A DNA stretch of 64,000 nucleotides from a virus. Position 1 is the first letter of the stretch, and each line of letters opens with the position of its first letter. A program made the position numbers and the translations under genes. Shown here one piece after another: positions 48,504 to 56,935 of the stretch. Below the pieces are notes generated by a model. The model made no database searches, was not told where the DNA came from, and was given only the letters and a program-made list of their open reading frames with translations. The stretch lies in the IMG/VR virus record IMGVR_UViG_3300021963_000084, positions 18,460 to 82,459 of that record; one strand, given 5' to 3'.

Positions 48504-49778
48504 ATGGCACAGTATAGTAAGCATTATAACGATTATCTAGAGCAACAAAAGACCAACTTTGAAGTTGTGATGCTTGCCGATAACTACGGCAACATCAACG
48601 CTGGAACTGGTGGTACGGCAACTGATGCTTTTGGCAGAAGTAGAGTTGCAGATCCAGTAACATTATTTGATAGTCAGCATCGTTACGAAGAAAATTATCA
48701 TTGGAATACTGCTTTAACTGGTGCTGCTAATAAGCAATATAATATTCATGAAAGTTCTATATCGCTTGTAGTATCTGGTGCTCTCAATGACAAAGTAGTT
48801 AGAGAAACCAAAAGAGTATTTCCATATCAACCAGGAAAGTCTCTGCTGATTATGAATTCATTTGCTTTCAATCCTCAACTTTCTGGTCTTCGTCAGAGAA
48901 TTGGATACTTTGGTACAGATAACGGTATCTATTTTGAGAATGATGGAACAGGAAACTATCTTGTTCTTCGTAGAAAACTCACATCTGGTGCTGCTACTGA
49001 AGTAAGAGTAGCACAGGCAAATTGGAATACCGATAAGTTTGATGGAGCTGGTCCAACATTAAGAACGCTTGATATCTCAAAAGCAAATATCTTCTGGTTA
49101 GATATTGAGTGGTTAGGTGTTGGTGATGTTCGCTGTGGATTTGTTGTTGATGGAAGAATGGCAATCGCCCATACTTTCCATAACGATAATGTCAATCCAT
49201 CTGCTTATATGACCACTGCTATTCTACCACTAAGATTGGAGATTGAAAATACTGCTGCCACTGGCGTGTCTTCAACGATGAAGCAGATTTGTAACACAGT
49301 TATTTCCGAAGGTGGTTACGAGAAGAAAGTAAGAAAATCTCATGTAAGTAGAGATAGTAATATCGCTGCTTCAACATCGGCACTAACTCCTATAATCTCA
49401 TTCAGGTTGAACTCGGCATATAAAGATGCCGTGATTCTCCCAGAATCATTCCACGTATTTTCTAGCGTACAAGGAAATTTTGAAATTGTTGTTGTTCGTG
49501 GTGGTACATTAAATAATAATACTTGGGTCACTCAAGGAAAAGTTGATTACAATACTGCTGCAACAACTATTTCTGGAGGTACAAACACAACTCATTTTTA
49601 TCTTTCAACTACACAACAATCTGGTGGAGTTGGAGCTGGTGAAGATGGATATAACTGGGACACTCAACTCACTAGAGATTTAAATGGTACGACAGAAATT
49701 GTTACTCTTACTGCTAGATCTTTAGATGCTACTGATAAAAATATTCGTGGATCAATCTCATACTACGATCTGACATGA
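48504..49778 (+). CDS. Virion-like protein, compact paralogue of the 3363-residue giant (424 residues)
   Basis: 'DAFGRSRVADPVTLFDSQHR' (residues ~40-60) is a motif seen in phage surface proteins. 'RETKRVFPYQPGKSLLIMNS' (~100-119), 'TDNGIYFENDG' (~140), 'NWNTDKFDG' (~172), 'LGVGDVRCGFVVDGR' (~200) and 'LPLRLEIEN' (~240) all have counterparts in the same order in the 3363-residue giant. The last ~130 residues ('PIISFRLNSAYKDAVILPES' to 'GSISYYDLT') also match its C-terminus. This is therefore the minimal form of that fold. It is probably a virion or fibre component, since the family is found among marine phage structural proteins. It ends in an ATGA overlap with the next gene. Confidence 0.75.
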   Translation: MAQYSKHYNDYLEQQKTNFEVVMLADNYGNINAGTGGTATDAFGRSRVADPVTLFDSQHRYEENYHWNTALTGAANKQYNIHESSISLVVSGALNDKVVRETKRVFPYQPGKSLLIMNSFAFNPQLSGLRQRIGYFGTDNGIYFENDGTGNYLVLRRKLTSGAATEVRVAQANWNTDKFDGAGPTLRTLDISKANIFWLDIEWLGVGDVRCGFVVDGRMAIAHTFHNDNVNPSAYMTTAILPLRLEIENTAATGVSSTMKQICNTVISEGGYEKKVRKSHVSRDSNIAASTSALTPIISFRLNSAYKDAVILPESFHVFSSVQGNFEIVVVRGGTLNNNTWVTQGKVDYNTAATTISGGTNTTHFYLSTTQQSGGVGAGEDGYNWDTQLTRDLNGTTEIVTLTARSLDATDKNIRGSISYYDLT

Positions 49779-50533
49779 AAAAGAAAGTACCTACCGAAAA
49801 AGAAATCGCACAGAAGCACGGTGTATCTGTTGATTATGTTGTGCGTCAAGCGGAGGTTGGTTCAACTGTAGAACGTGAGCACGTTACTACACACGAAGAA
49901 GCTTATGGTATTGCTCTGCAGCATATTGATGAGTTCCCAGATTATTACAAGCATCTTTTAGATATGGAAAAGAAACTTAAGAAAGAATGGAGGAACGGAA
50001 AAATGAAAAACGTCCAAGAAAATCATATCGATGTAGCGATGGGTAGAGAACTTGATGATGAAGGTTCAATGATTATGAATCAACTTGATGAACTTGAGCA
50101 CTATTGCGACATGCTTCGTCAAGTTGTTACAAGTCCAACTATGCAAGTTCCTGCATGGGTTCAATCTAAAATTACATTAGCAACAGATTATCTTAACTCT
50201 GCTGCGATGTATATGTCAAGTAAAAATGAAGAGGTTCAACCTGAACTAAATAAACTATCCTTTAAGGAGTTTATCGAACTTGACGAGGGGGCTGCCTGGA
50301 CAAAAAAGTCTGGTAAGAGTTCCAGTGGGGGACTCAATGAGAAAGGAAGAAAATCTTACGAAAGAGAGAATCCTGGAAGCGACCTTAAAGCACCTTCAAA
50401 GAAGGTTGGAAATCCCCGCAGGGCATCATTCTGCGCTAGAATGAAAGGAATGAAAAAGAAACTTACATCAAAGAAAACTGCGAGAGACCCTGATTCAAGA
50501 ATCAATAAATCATTAAGAGCTTGGAACTGTTAG
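49775..50533 (+). CDS. DUF5661-like plus C-terminal phage domain fusion (252 residues)
   Basis: Residues ~5-70 ('EIAQKHGVSVDYVVRQAEVG' and 'HEEAYGIALQHIDEFPDYYK') look like the DUF5661 domain. Residues ~172-252 ('GAAWTKKSGKSSSGGLNEKG', 'RKSYERENPGSDLKAPSKKV', 'RRASFCARMKGMKKKL', 'SLRAWNC') match a widespread basic phage domain that I recall as DUF6321, usually found alone. Between them is a helical linker. The C-terminal part is strongly basic with a conserved Cys near each end, which would suit DNA or RNA binding. It sits between gp16 and gp17, so a packaging or head-linked role is plausible but not shown. Confidence 0.75.
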   Translation: MKKKVPTEKEIAQKHGVSVDYVVRQAEVGSTVEREHVTTHEEAYGIALQHIDEFPDYYKHLLDMEKKLKKEWRNGKMKNVQENHIDVAMGRELDDEGSMIMNQLDELEHYCDMLRQVVTSPTMQVPAWVQSKITLATDYLNSAAMYMSSKNEEVQPELNKLSFKEFIELDEGAAWTKKSGKSSSGGLNEKGRKSYERENPGSDLKAPSKKVGNPRRASFCARMKGMKKKLTSKKTARDPDSRINKSLRAWNC

Positions 50534-50534
50534 T

Positions 50535-50705
50535 ATGATTTATACTATTGAAAATATTACTGATGAAGATATCACTGTTACTTTAAGTGGTGATACTAAT
50601 TATCAACTTCTGAATATACCTGCAAGATCTTCTATACCAGTACAAATACCAGAAGGATATAAAATATTTGGAGATTTAATGGCGTTTAATGTAACTAAAC
50701 ATTGA
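50535..50705 (+). CDS. Small protein (56 residues) between the DUF fusion and gp17
   Basis: An open frame from ATG 50535 to TGA 50703-50705, starting 1 bp after the upstream stop and ending 9 bp before gp17. It reads 'MIYTIENITDEDITVTLSGD' and then 'LLNIPARSSIPVQIPEGYKI'. The alternating polar/hydrophobic pattern predicts a small beta-fold. The 'IPARSSIPVQIPEG' turn is like the 'IPAGQSELL' turn of the 86-residue protein upstream. Tight packing between genes in the same direction supports that it is real; no function can be given. Confidence 0.6.
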   Translation: MIYTIENITDEDITVTLSGDTNYQLLNIPARSSIPVQIPEGYKIFGDLMAFNVTKH

Positions 50706-50714
50706 TAAAATAAT

Positions 50715-52385
50715 ATGTCTCAAAATCAAGTATATAAAGGTTCGCCAAACCTTAAAGCAGCGAATGTGCAAATTCAATTTACTCCCGAGCAAATCGAGGA
50801 GTGGTTGAAGTGTAAGGATGATCCTGTATATTTTACCAAACATTATATCAAAATCGTTTCTCTTGATGAAGGTCTAGTCCCCTTTGAAATGTGGGACTTT
50901 CAAGAAGAAATGATTCGTAGGTTTCACGAGAATCGTTTTAATATTGCAAAATTACCTAGACAGACAGGAAAATCCACCACAGTGGTCTCCTACCTTCTGC
51001 ACTATGCTTTGTTTAATGATAACGTAAACATAGGTATTCTTGCAAACAAACTGTCAACGTCCAGAGAACTGCTTGGCAGACTGCAGTTGGCATATGAGAA
51101 TCTTCCAAAGTGGATGCAGCAAGGTATCATTTCTTGGAACAAAGGTTCACTAGAACTTGAGAATGGTTCCAAGATTATGGCAGCATCAACCTCCAGTTCT
51201 GCTGTGCGAGGAATGTCATTCAACATTATTTTCTTGGACGAATTTGCGTTCGTCCCAACTCATATTGCAGAACAGTTTTTCAGTTCAGTATATCCTACTA
51301 TCTCGTCTGGTAAATCTACTAAAGTTATTATCATCTCTACACCGAACGGGATGAATATGTTCTACAAGCTTTGGCATGATGCCGAACGTGGAAAGAACGA
51401 ATATATTACTACAGAAGTTCACTGGTCTCAAGTTCCTGGCAGAGATGCGAAATGGAAGGAGCAAACCATTGCAAACACTTCGCAGAGACAGTTCACTCAA
51501 GAGTTTGAATGCGAATTCTTGGGATCGGTCGATACACTGATTGCTGCAAGTAAATTGCGTACAATGGTTTATGAAGACCCCCTAAAGGATAATGGTAAAG
51601 GATTAGTAGTTTATGAAGAACCTCAAAAGGACCACGATTATATTGTTACTGTTGACGTTGCTCGTGGTGTTGGAAACGATTACTCTGCGTTTCTGGTTTT
51701 CGACATTACAAAGTTTCCTTATAAATTAGTAGCAAGATATAAGAATAATGAAATCAAACCAATACTTTTTCCTAATGTTATCGTAGAACTTGCAAGGTCT
51801 TATAATAGAGCATACATTTTAACAGAGGTGAATGATATTGGTGATCAAGTTGCTGGAATGATTCACTTTGATCTTGAATATGATCACGTACTTATGTGTG
51901 CGATGAGAGGTCGTGCAGGTCAGATTGTAGGCACAGGTTTTTCTGGAAAGAAAACTCAGTTGGGTGTAAAGATGTCCAAGACCGTGAAGAAGGTCGGATG
52001 CCTCAACTTAAAAACATTTATTGAAGATGATAAACTTGTCATTCCAGACTACGATACAATCGCAGAACTGACAACATTTATTCAAAAAAACAATTCATTT
52101 GAGGCAGAAGAAGGTTGTCACGATGACCTTGCAATGTGTTTGGTAATCTTCTGCTGGTTAGCGGTTCAAGATTATTTCAAAGAAATGACGGATAATGATG
52201 TTCGCCAAAGAATCTATGAAGAACAGAAAAATCAGATTGAACAAGATATGTCACCGTTTGGATTTATCTCTGATGGCATCAATGATGAAGAGAAAAGTTT
52301 TGTTGACGTAGATGGAGACCGCTGGTATCTAGATGAATACGGTGATGTAGCAAGCGAATTCACTTATATGGGAACCTACCTCTGA
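50715..52385 (+). CDS. 17: Terminase large subunit gp17
   Basis: The packaging motor, an ATPase and headful nuclease (556 residues; T4: 610). The ATPase domain has a Walker A-like 'PRQTGKST' with K86 and Walker B 'FLDE' at 173-176. The RNase H-like nuclease domain has 'VTVDVARG' (D314), 'ILTEVND' (E371) and 'CHDDLAM' (D470/D471), which correspond to T4 D401, E458 and D542. The coupling motif region 'TPNGMNMFY' follows Walker B. The gene is intact, with no intron or inserted homing nuclease, unlike some T4-like terminases. It works with gp16 and docks on gp20. Confidence 0.97.
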   Translation: MSQNQVYKGSPNLKAANVQIQFTPEQIEEWLKCKDDPVYFTKHYIKIVSLDEGLVPFEMWDFQEEMIRRFHENRFNIAKLPRQTGKSTTVVSYLLHYALFNDNVNIGILANKLSTSRELLGRLQLAYENLPKWMQQGIISWNKGSLELENGSKIMAASTSSSAVRGMSFNIIFLDEFAFVPTHIAEQFFSSVYPTISSGKSTKVIIISTPNGMNMFYKLWHDAERGKNEYITTEVHWSQVPGRDAKWKEQTIANTSQRQFTQEFECEFLGSVDTLIAASKLRTMVYEDPLKDNGKGLVVYEEPQKDHDYIVTVDVARGVGNDYSAFLVFDITKFPYKLVARYKNNEIKPILFPNVIVELARSYNRAYILTEVNDIGDQVAGMIHFDLEYDHVLMCAMRGRAGQIVGTGFSGKKTQLGVKMSKTVKKVGCLNLKTFIEDDKLVIPDYDTIAELTTFIQKNNSFEAEEGCHDDLAMCLVIFCWLAVQDYFKEMTDNDVRQRIYEEQKNQIEQDMSPFGFISDGINDEEKSFVDVDGDRWYLDEYGDVASEFTYMGTYL

Positions 52386-52398
52386 AATAGAGTAATTT

Positions 52399-52406
52399 AT
52401 AAATAA
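52399..52406 (+). promoter_or_regulatory. T4-type late promoter before gp18
   Basis: An exact TATAAATA, 14 bp after the gp17 stop and 34 bp before the gp18 ATG, followed by a GGGG-containing ribosome-binding region (52430-52433). Confidence 0.75.
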
Positions 52407-52440
52407 GTTTAGAATCAAATCTGAACTTTAGGGGTAAAAG

Positions 52441-54390
52441 ATGGCAACACAATTATCGCCAGGTATTATTGTTCAGGAGCGTGACCTTACTAATTCAAGG
52501 CTTCAGGAAACAATCACAAACGTTGGTGCTATTGCTGGTCCTTTCACAAAGGGTGAAGTAGGAGTAGCAAAACTCATTACATCTGAGAAAGACTTAGTAG
52601 AAACTTTCGGAAAACCCACCGCTGAAAATTTTGAGTGGTGGTTTACTGCATCAGAGTTTTTAAACTACGGTGGTAATCTGCAGGTAGCAAGAATCTCTGA
52701 TAGCAGCGCAAGCAACCTTACAAATGCTAATGCGACTGGTGCGACTGCAAGTGGTATTGCTAACATTAAAGTAAATAGTGTTAGTGACTATGAAACTAGT
52801 GTAGAAGGTGTAACTCCAGGATATAAGTTTGTAGCAAAAAATCCTGGTACTTGGGGTAATGCACTGAGAGTAGCAGTAATTGACAGAGGTGCAGACCAAA
52901 TTCTGACTCTTGCTTCTGGTGTTTCATTTGCTGCTGGTGCAACTGTAACTGATGGAACCGCAACAGGTAAAGCATACGAGAGTAATGCAGGAGATACTAC
53001 TCAAGTAGCAGTTGTTCTGGATGCTGGTTCTGTTAAATTTACAACTACATCTGTAGTTTCTGGTTCTGCAGTATCAGCAGTGGCAGATTGGTATGATGAG
53101 CAGTATGCGATTGCTGGTTCAGTAAAATGGAATTCAGTAGCTCCTCGTCCAGGAACTTCACCTTTTGCTGCAAGTAAAGGTGGTAAGTGGGATGAAGTAC
53201 ACGTACTTGTAATTGATGACACTGGTGCAATTACAGGAACTCCCTCTACAATTGTAGAAAGACTTCTTTATCTTTCAAAAGCATCTGATGCAAAGACTAC
53301 TGAAGGAGAAACTAATTTCTATAAAACAGTAATCAAAGGTCGTTCTAAGTATATCTACCTCGGTGCTCATGAAACATCATATGCATACACTGGTAGTGGT
53401 GTAGATATTACAAACTCTGCTCTTGCATCATCGACATTTAAACTCCTCGGTTCTAAGCAATATGATTTTGCTGCTGGTACTGATTATGCAAATTACAATG
53501 TAGGAAACGAAACTCAAACATATCTTGATGCTTTTAGCGATACTGAGAATATTTCTATTGACTATATTCTTGCTGGTCCAACTACTTCATCAAAAGCAAA
53601 TACTTTAATTAATATTGCAAATACTAGAAAAGATTGTATTGCATTTATTTCACCAAGAAGATCTGATGTTCTTGGTAGTGGTGCTTCAACTTCAGCACAG
53701 CAAAAAACTAACGTAGTTGCTTTCTTTGACGCTATTAGTGATAGTTCATCATATGCAGTATTTGATAACAACTACAAGTACTTGTATGACAGATTCAATG
53801 ATACTTATCGTTGGATTCCTTGCAACGCTGACGTTGCTGGTCTGTGTGTAAATACGTCTGCTGTTTCTGAGCCTTGGTTCTCACCTGCTGGTTTTAACAG
53901 AGGTAATCTCCGTAATGCAGTAAAGATTGCATTCAATCCCACTAAAGACCAAAGAGATGAGCTTTATGCGAAGCGTGTAAATCCTATTGTATCTTTCCCT
54001 GGTCAGGGTGTAGTTCTTTATGGAGATAAAACTGCTCTGCGTAGTCCATCTGCATTTGATCGCATCAATGTTCGTCGTCTGTTCCTCACTATCGAAAGAA
54101 CAGTAAAGGATTTCTCCAAAAATGTACTGTTTGAACTGAATGACGAAACGACTAGAAACAACTTTACATCTCAGGTCGATGCATACTTAAGAGATGTACA
54201 AGCAAGAAGAGGTGTTACAGATTATTTGGTAGTTGCTGACGGTTCAAATAATACTCCTGATGTAATCGATCGTAATGAATTTGTAGCTGATATCTACATC
54301 AAACCATCCCGTTCCATTAATTTCATCACTCTGACATTTGTTGCAACACGCACTGGTGTAAGTTTTGATGAAGTAATTGGTAGAGTTTGA
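52441..54390 (+). CDS. 18: Contractile tail sheath protein gp18
   Basis: A 649-residue sheath subunit (T4: 659 residues). Landmarks: N-terminal 'LSPGIIVQERDLTNSRLQET' with 'FTKGEVG' and 'WWFTASEFLNYGGNLQVARI', and the conserved C-terminal assembly domain from about residue 480 ('SPAGFNRGNLRNAVKIAFNP', 'RINVRRLFLTIERTVKDF', 'RSINFITLTFVATRTGVSFD'). The central region (~150-250) is variable and likely the surface-exposed domain. It forms helical rings around the gp19 tube and contracts on infection. Confidence 0.96.
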   Translation: MATQLSPGIIVQERDLTNSRLQETITNVGAIAGPFTKGEVGVAKLITSEKDLVETFGKPTAENFEWWFTASEFLNYGGNLQVARISDSSASNLTNANATGATASGIANIKVNSVSDYETSVEGVTPGYKFVAKNPGTWGNALRVAVIDRGADQILTLASGVSFAAGATVTDGTATGKAYESNAGDTTQVAVVLDAGSVKFTTTSVVSGSAVSAVADWYDEQYAIAGSVKWNSVAPRPGTSPFAASKGGKWDEVHVLVIDDTGAITGTPSTIVERLLYLSKASDAKTTEGETNFYKTVIKGRSKYIYLGAHETSYAYTGSGVDITNSALASSTFKLLGSKQYDFAAGTDYANYNVGNETQTYLDAFSDTENISIDYILAGPTTSSKANTLINIANTRKDCIAFISPRRSDVLGSGASTSAQQKTNVVAFFDAISDSSSYAVFDNNYKYLYDRFNDTYRWIPCNADVAGLCVNTSAVSEPWFSPAGFNRGNLRNAVKIAFNPTKDQRDELYAKRVNPIVSFPGQGVVLYGDKTALRSPSAFDRINVRRLFLTIERTVKDFSKNVLFELNDETTRNNFTSQVDAYLRDVQARRGVTDYLVVADGSNNTPDVIDRNEFVADIYIKPSRSINFITLTFVATRTGVSFDEVIGRV

Positions 54391-54391
54391 T

Positions 54392-54400
54392 TATAAAATA
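54392..54400 (+). promoter_or_regulatory. Variant late promoter before gp19
   Basis: TATAAAATA, the late octamer with one extra A, lies 26 bp before the gp19 ATG and just after the gp18 stop. A purine-rich ribosome-binding site (AAGGGAGA, 54411-54418) follows. Confidence 0.35.
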
Positions 54401-54425
54401 AATACAACATAAGGGAGACCTAACA

Positions 54426-55034
54426 ATGCCAAATTTAGCAAACTTTAAAGAAAGAATTGGTTATGGAATTCGTCCAAATTTATTCAGGATTGAAATTCCT
54501 GATATTTCTGCAGCAATAGGTACTTTTACCAGTTCAACTGATAACAGTGGAAGGGTATCATTTTTAGGAAGATCTGCATCTCTTCCATCTTCTTCAATCG
54601 GTACTGTTGAAGTTCCTTACAGAGGAAGAGTAATTAAACTTCCTGGTGACAGAACATTTGAATCCTGGACTATCACAATATTTGCTGATCCTTCATTGAA
54701 TACAAGAAGTTTCCTTGAGAAGTGGATGGATAAACTGAATGAGCATAGAAGTGGTGGTGGTTATACTGGCGGTACAAGTGCGAATGAATTTACAAAAAAC
54801 ATTGCTATTCATCAACTTCAAAGAGGCACTAATATCGCTGGTGCTGGCGATAACGATCCACACACTATCATTAAGACATATAGATTTATTAATGCTTGGC
54901 CAAGCAATCTTTCCGCAATCGATGTGTCATACGACAATAATAATTCGATTGCAGAATATACTTGCGAATGGCAGTATGACTGGTGGGAAGCAGAAACTGG
55001 TGATAACAGAGCTGGTAACGGCACTATCACCTGA
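54426..55034 (+). CDS. 19: Tail tube protein gp19
   Basis: A 202-residue tube subunit (T4: 163 residues). It has the gp19-family layout: N-terminal 'YGIRPNLFRIEIPD', 'SASLPSSSIGTVEVPYRGRV', 'LPGDRTFESWTITIFADPSL' and 'FLEKWMDKLNEHRSG', ending 'YTCEWQYDWWEAE'. The extra length is in the C-terminal half ('SNLSAIDVSYDNNNSIAEYT'), which may be a small surface module. Hexameric rings of gp19 stack to make the tube inside the gp18 sheath. It directly follows gp18 as in T4. Confidence 0.94.
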   Translation: MPNLANFKERIGYGIRPNLFRIEIPDISAAIGTFTSSTDNSGRVSFLGRSASLPSSSIGTVEVPYRGRVIKLPGDRTFESWTITIFADPSLNTRSFLEKWMDKLNEHRSGGGYTGGTSANEFTKNIAIHQLQRGTNIAGAGDNDPHTIIKTYRFINAWPSNLSAIDVSYDNNNSIAEYTCEWQYDWWEAETGDNRAGNGTIT

Positions 55035-55040
55035 TAAATA
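55033..55040 (+). promoter_or_regulatory. Variant late promoter before gp20
   Basis: GATAAATA, one mismatch from the late octamer, overlaps the gp19 TGA and lies 30 bp before the gp20 ATG. Confidence 0.35.
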
Positions 55041-55070
55041 ACTACAGTAAAGTAGTTTCAACTCTATACA

Positions 55071-56717
55071 ATGGCAGAATTGTTTGGATTTTCTTTAGAC
55101 AAAGATAATCAAAAGAAAAAGAAGCAGCAGGGGTTAGTATCCCCTGTTGCTCCTAATAATGACGATGGGACCGTAACGATCTCCGCTGGAGGTTATTACG
55201 GTCAATATGTTGATATTGAAGGTATCTCAAAAAATGAATTTGAGATGATCCGAAAGTATCGTGAAGTATCTCTGCATCCTGAAGTTGATTCAGCAATTGA
55301 TGAAGTTGTTAATGAAGCTATTGTAGCAGATGGTGATGATTCTCCAGTAGAAATTGAACTTTCTAATCTGGAAGTTAGTGATTCAATTAAGAAAAGAATT
55401 CGTGAAGAATTCAAAGAAATTAAAAGACTTTTACAGTTTGACAAAAAGTGCTACCAGTTGTTCCGTCGCTGGTATATTGATGGCAGACTGTACTATCATA
55501 AAGTAATTGATGTCAACAAACCCACAGAGGGCATCAAAGAACTTCGCTATATTGATCCTCTGAAGATCAAGAAGATGAGGGAGGTTAAGAAACCTGTAAC
55601 TCCTCCTACTCAAGAACAAGCAAAAGTAGATTTTGGTGATGTAAAGGAATACTATCTCTTCAACCCAAAAGGTATTTTTACTAGCACATCCACTGTACAA
55701 GGTCCCCGTGATCATTTAGGCATCAAGATTTCTCTTGATGCTATCACCTTTGTTCCTTCAGGTCTGATGGATCTGAATATGAATATTCCTTTATCATACC
55801 TCCATAAGGCACTCAAGGCAGTTAACCAACTGAGAATGATTGAGGATTCTCTGGTTATCTACAGATTATCTCGTGCTCCTGAACGTCGTATTTTCTACAT
55901 TGATGTAGGTAATCTTCCTAAGGTAAAGGCAGAGCAATACCTGCGTGAGGTTATGTCTCGCTACAGAAACAAACTTGTGTATGACGCAAGCACTGGTGAG
56001 ATTCGTGACGATAAGAAGTTTATGAGTATGCTGGAAGACTTCTGGTTGCCTCGCCGTGAAGGTGGCAGAGGAACTGAAATTACTACACTCCCTGGTGCTC
56101 AAAACCTTGGAGAACTCAAGGACGTTGAATACTTCCTCAAGAAACTTTATAAATCGCTTAACCTCCCACCATCTCGCGTGGGCGAGGAAAAGGGATTTAG
56201 TCTCGGTCGTTCTAATGAAATCCTCCGCGATGAACTTAAGTTTATTAAATTTGTAGGCAGACTGCGTAAGCAATTTGCACATCTATTCAATGATATGCTG
56301 AAGACTCAATTAGTTCTGAAAGGTGTTATCACCACAGACGATTGGGAATTTATGGAAGAGCATATTCAATATGACTTCCTGTTTGATAATCATTTCACTG
56401 AACTAAAAGAAATTGAAATGATTAACGAGCGTCTGAATCTCGTCAATCAAATGCAACCTTTCCTTGGCGTTTATTATTCAAATGATTATATCAAACGTCA
56501 AATTCTGCAGCAAACTGAACAAGAAATTATTGATATTGCTGCTCAAATTAAGAAAGAAAAGGCATCTGGTGAACTGATGGATATTCCCATTGCACCCGTA
56601 GAACAGGATCCAATGGCAACTCCTCCACCTAAAAATGGACCTAAAGAAACTAAAACAAAAGATTCTTTAAAGGCACAAACACCTAAAAAAACTAACAATA
56701 AAGAGTTAGAAAACTAA
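55071..56717 (+). CDS. 20: Portal vertex protein gp20
   Basis: The dodecameric portal (548 residues; T4: 524) through which DNA enters and leaves, and on which head assembly starts. Conserved segments: 'REVSLHPEVDSAIDEVVNEA' (~65-85), 'RRWYIDGRLYYHKVID' (~130), 'YRLSRAPERRIFYIDVGNLP' (~265), 'LPRREGGRGTEITTLPG' (~330) and 'LKTQLVLKGVITTDDWE' (~410). The C-terminal ~60 residues are Lys/Pro/Thr-rich and probably disordered. The sequence is the classic diversity marker of marine myoviruses. Confidence 0.96.
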   Translation: MAELFGFSLDKDNQKKKKQQGLVSPVAPNNDDGTVTISAGGYYGQYVDIEGISKNEFEMIRKYREVSLHPEVDSAIDEVVNEAIVADGDDSPVEIELSNLEVSDSIKKRIREEFKEIKRLLQFDKKCYQLFRRWYIDGRLYYHKVIDVNKPTEGIKELRYIDPLKIKKMREVKKPVTPPTQEQAKVDFGDVKEYYLFNPKGIFTSTSTVQGPRDHLGIKISLDAITFVPSGLMDLNMNIPLSYLHKALKAVNQLRMIEDSLVIYRLSRAPERRIFYIDVGNLPKVKAEQYLREVMSRYRNKLVYDASTGEIRDDKKFMSMLEDFWLPRREGGRGTEITTLPGAQNLGELKDVEYFLKKLYKSLNLPPSRVGEEKGFSLGRSNEILRDELKFIKFVGRLRKQFAHLFNDMLKTQLVLKGVITTDDWEFMEEHIQYDFLFDNHFTELKEIEMINERLNLVNQMQPFLGVYYSNDYIKRQILQQTEQEIIDIAAQIKKEKASGELMDIPIAPVEQDPMATPPPKNGPKETKTKDSLKAQTPKKTNNKELEN

Positions 56718-56743
56718 ATAATTAATACATTCACAATATAACT

Positions 56744-56935
56744 ATGACTGTTACTAAAGAATTGATTGATAAAATTGTCTCTGGACAAAACTCTGAAGCT
56801 GCTGATGAAGTAATTGATTTGCTTTATCAGAAGTCTGTTGAGCAACTTGAGCGTTATAAGCAAGAGTATGCTTCGCAATTAATGAACCCCACAGAAGAAG
56901 AAACTACGGAAGAACCTACCGAAGAAGAACAATGA
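56744..56935 (+). CDS. Possible prohead core protein gp67-like (63 residues)
   Basis: It lies between gp20 and gp21, the place of T4 gp67, and overlaps gp21 as ATGA. The N-terminal half is helical ('KELIDKIVSGQNSEAADEVI', 'LERYKQEYASQLM'), and the C-terminal tail is very acidic ('EEETTEEPTEEEQ'). T4 gp67 has the same plan: a short helical 'LIEAIKSND' part and a long acidic tail. The match is by position and composition, so it is only a reasonable guess that it is a scaffold core protein cleaved by gp21. Confidence 0.6.
   Translation: MTVTKELIDKIVSGQNSEAADEVIDLLYQKSVEQLERYKQEYASQLMNPTEEETTEEPTEEEQ

Noticed and set aside
50715-52385. Intron or split terminase
   Set aside because: gp17 is one continuous frame with all ATPase and nuclease motifs.
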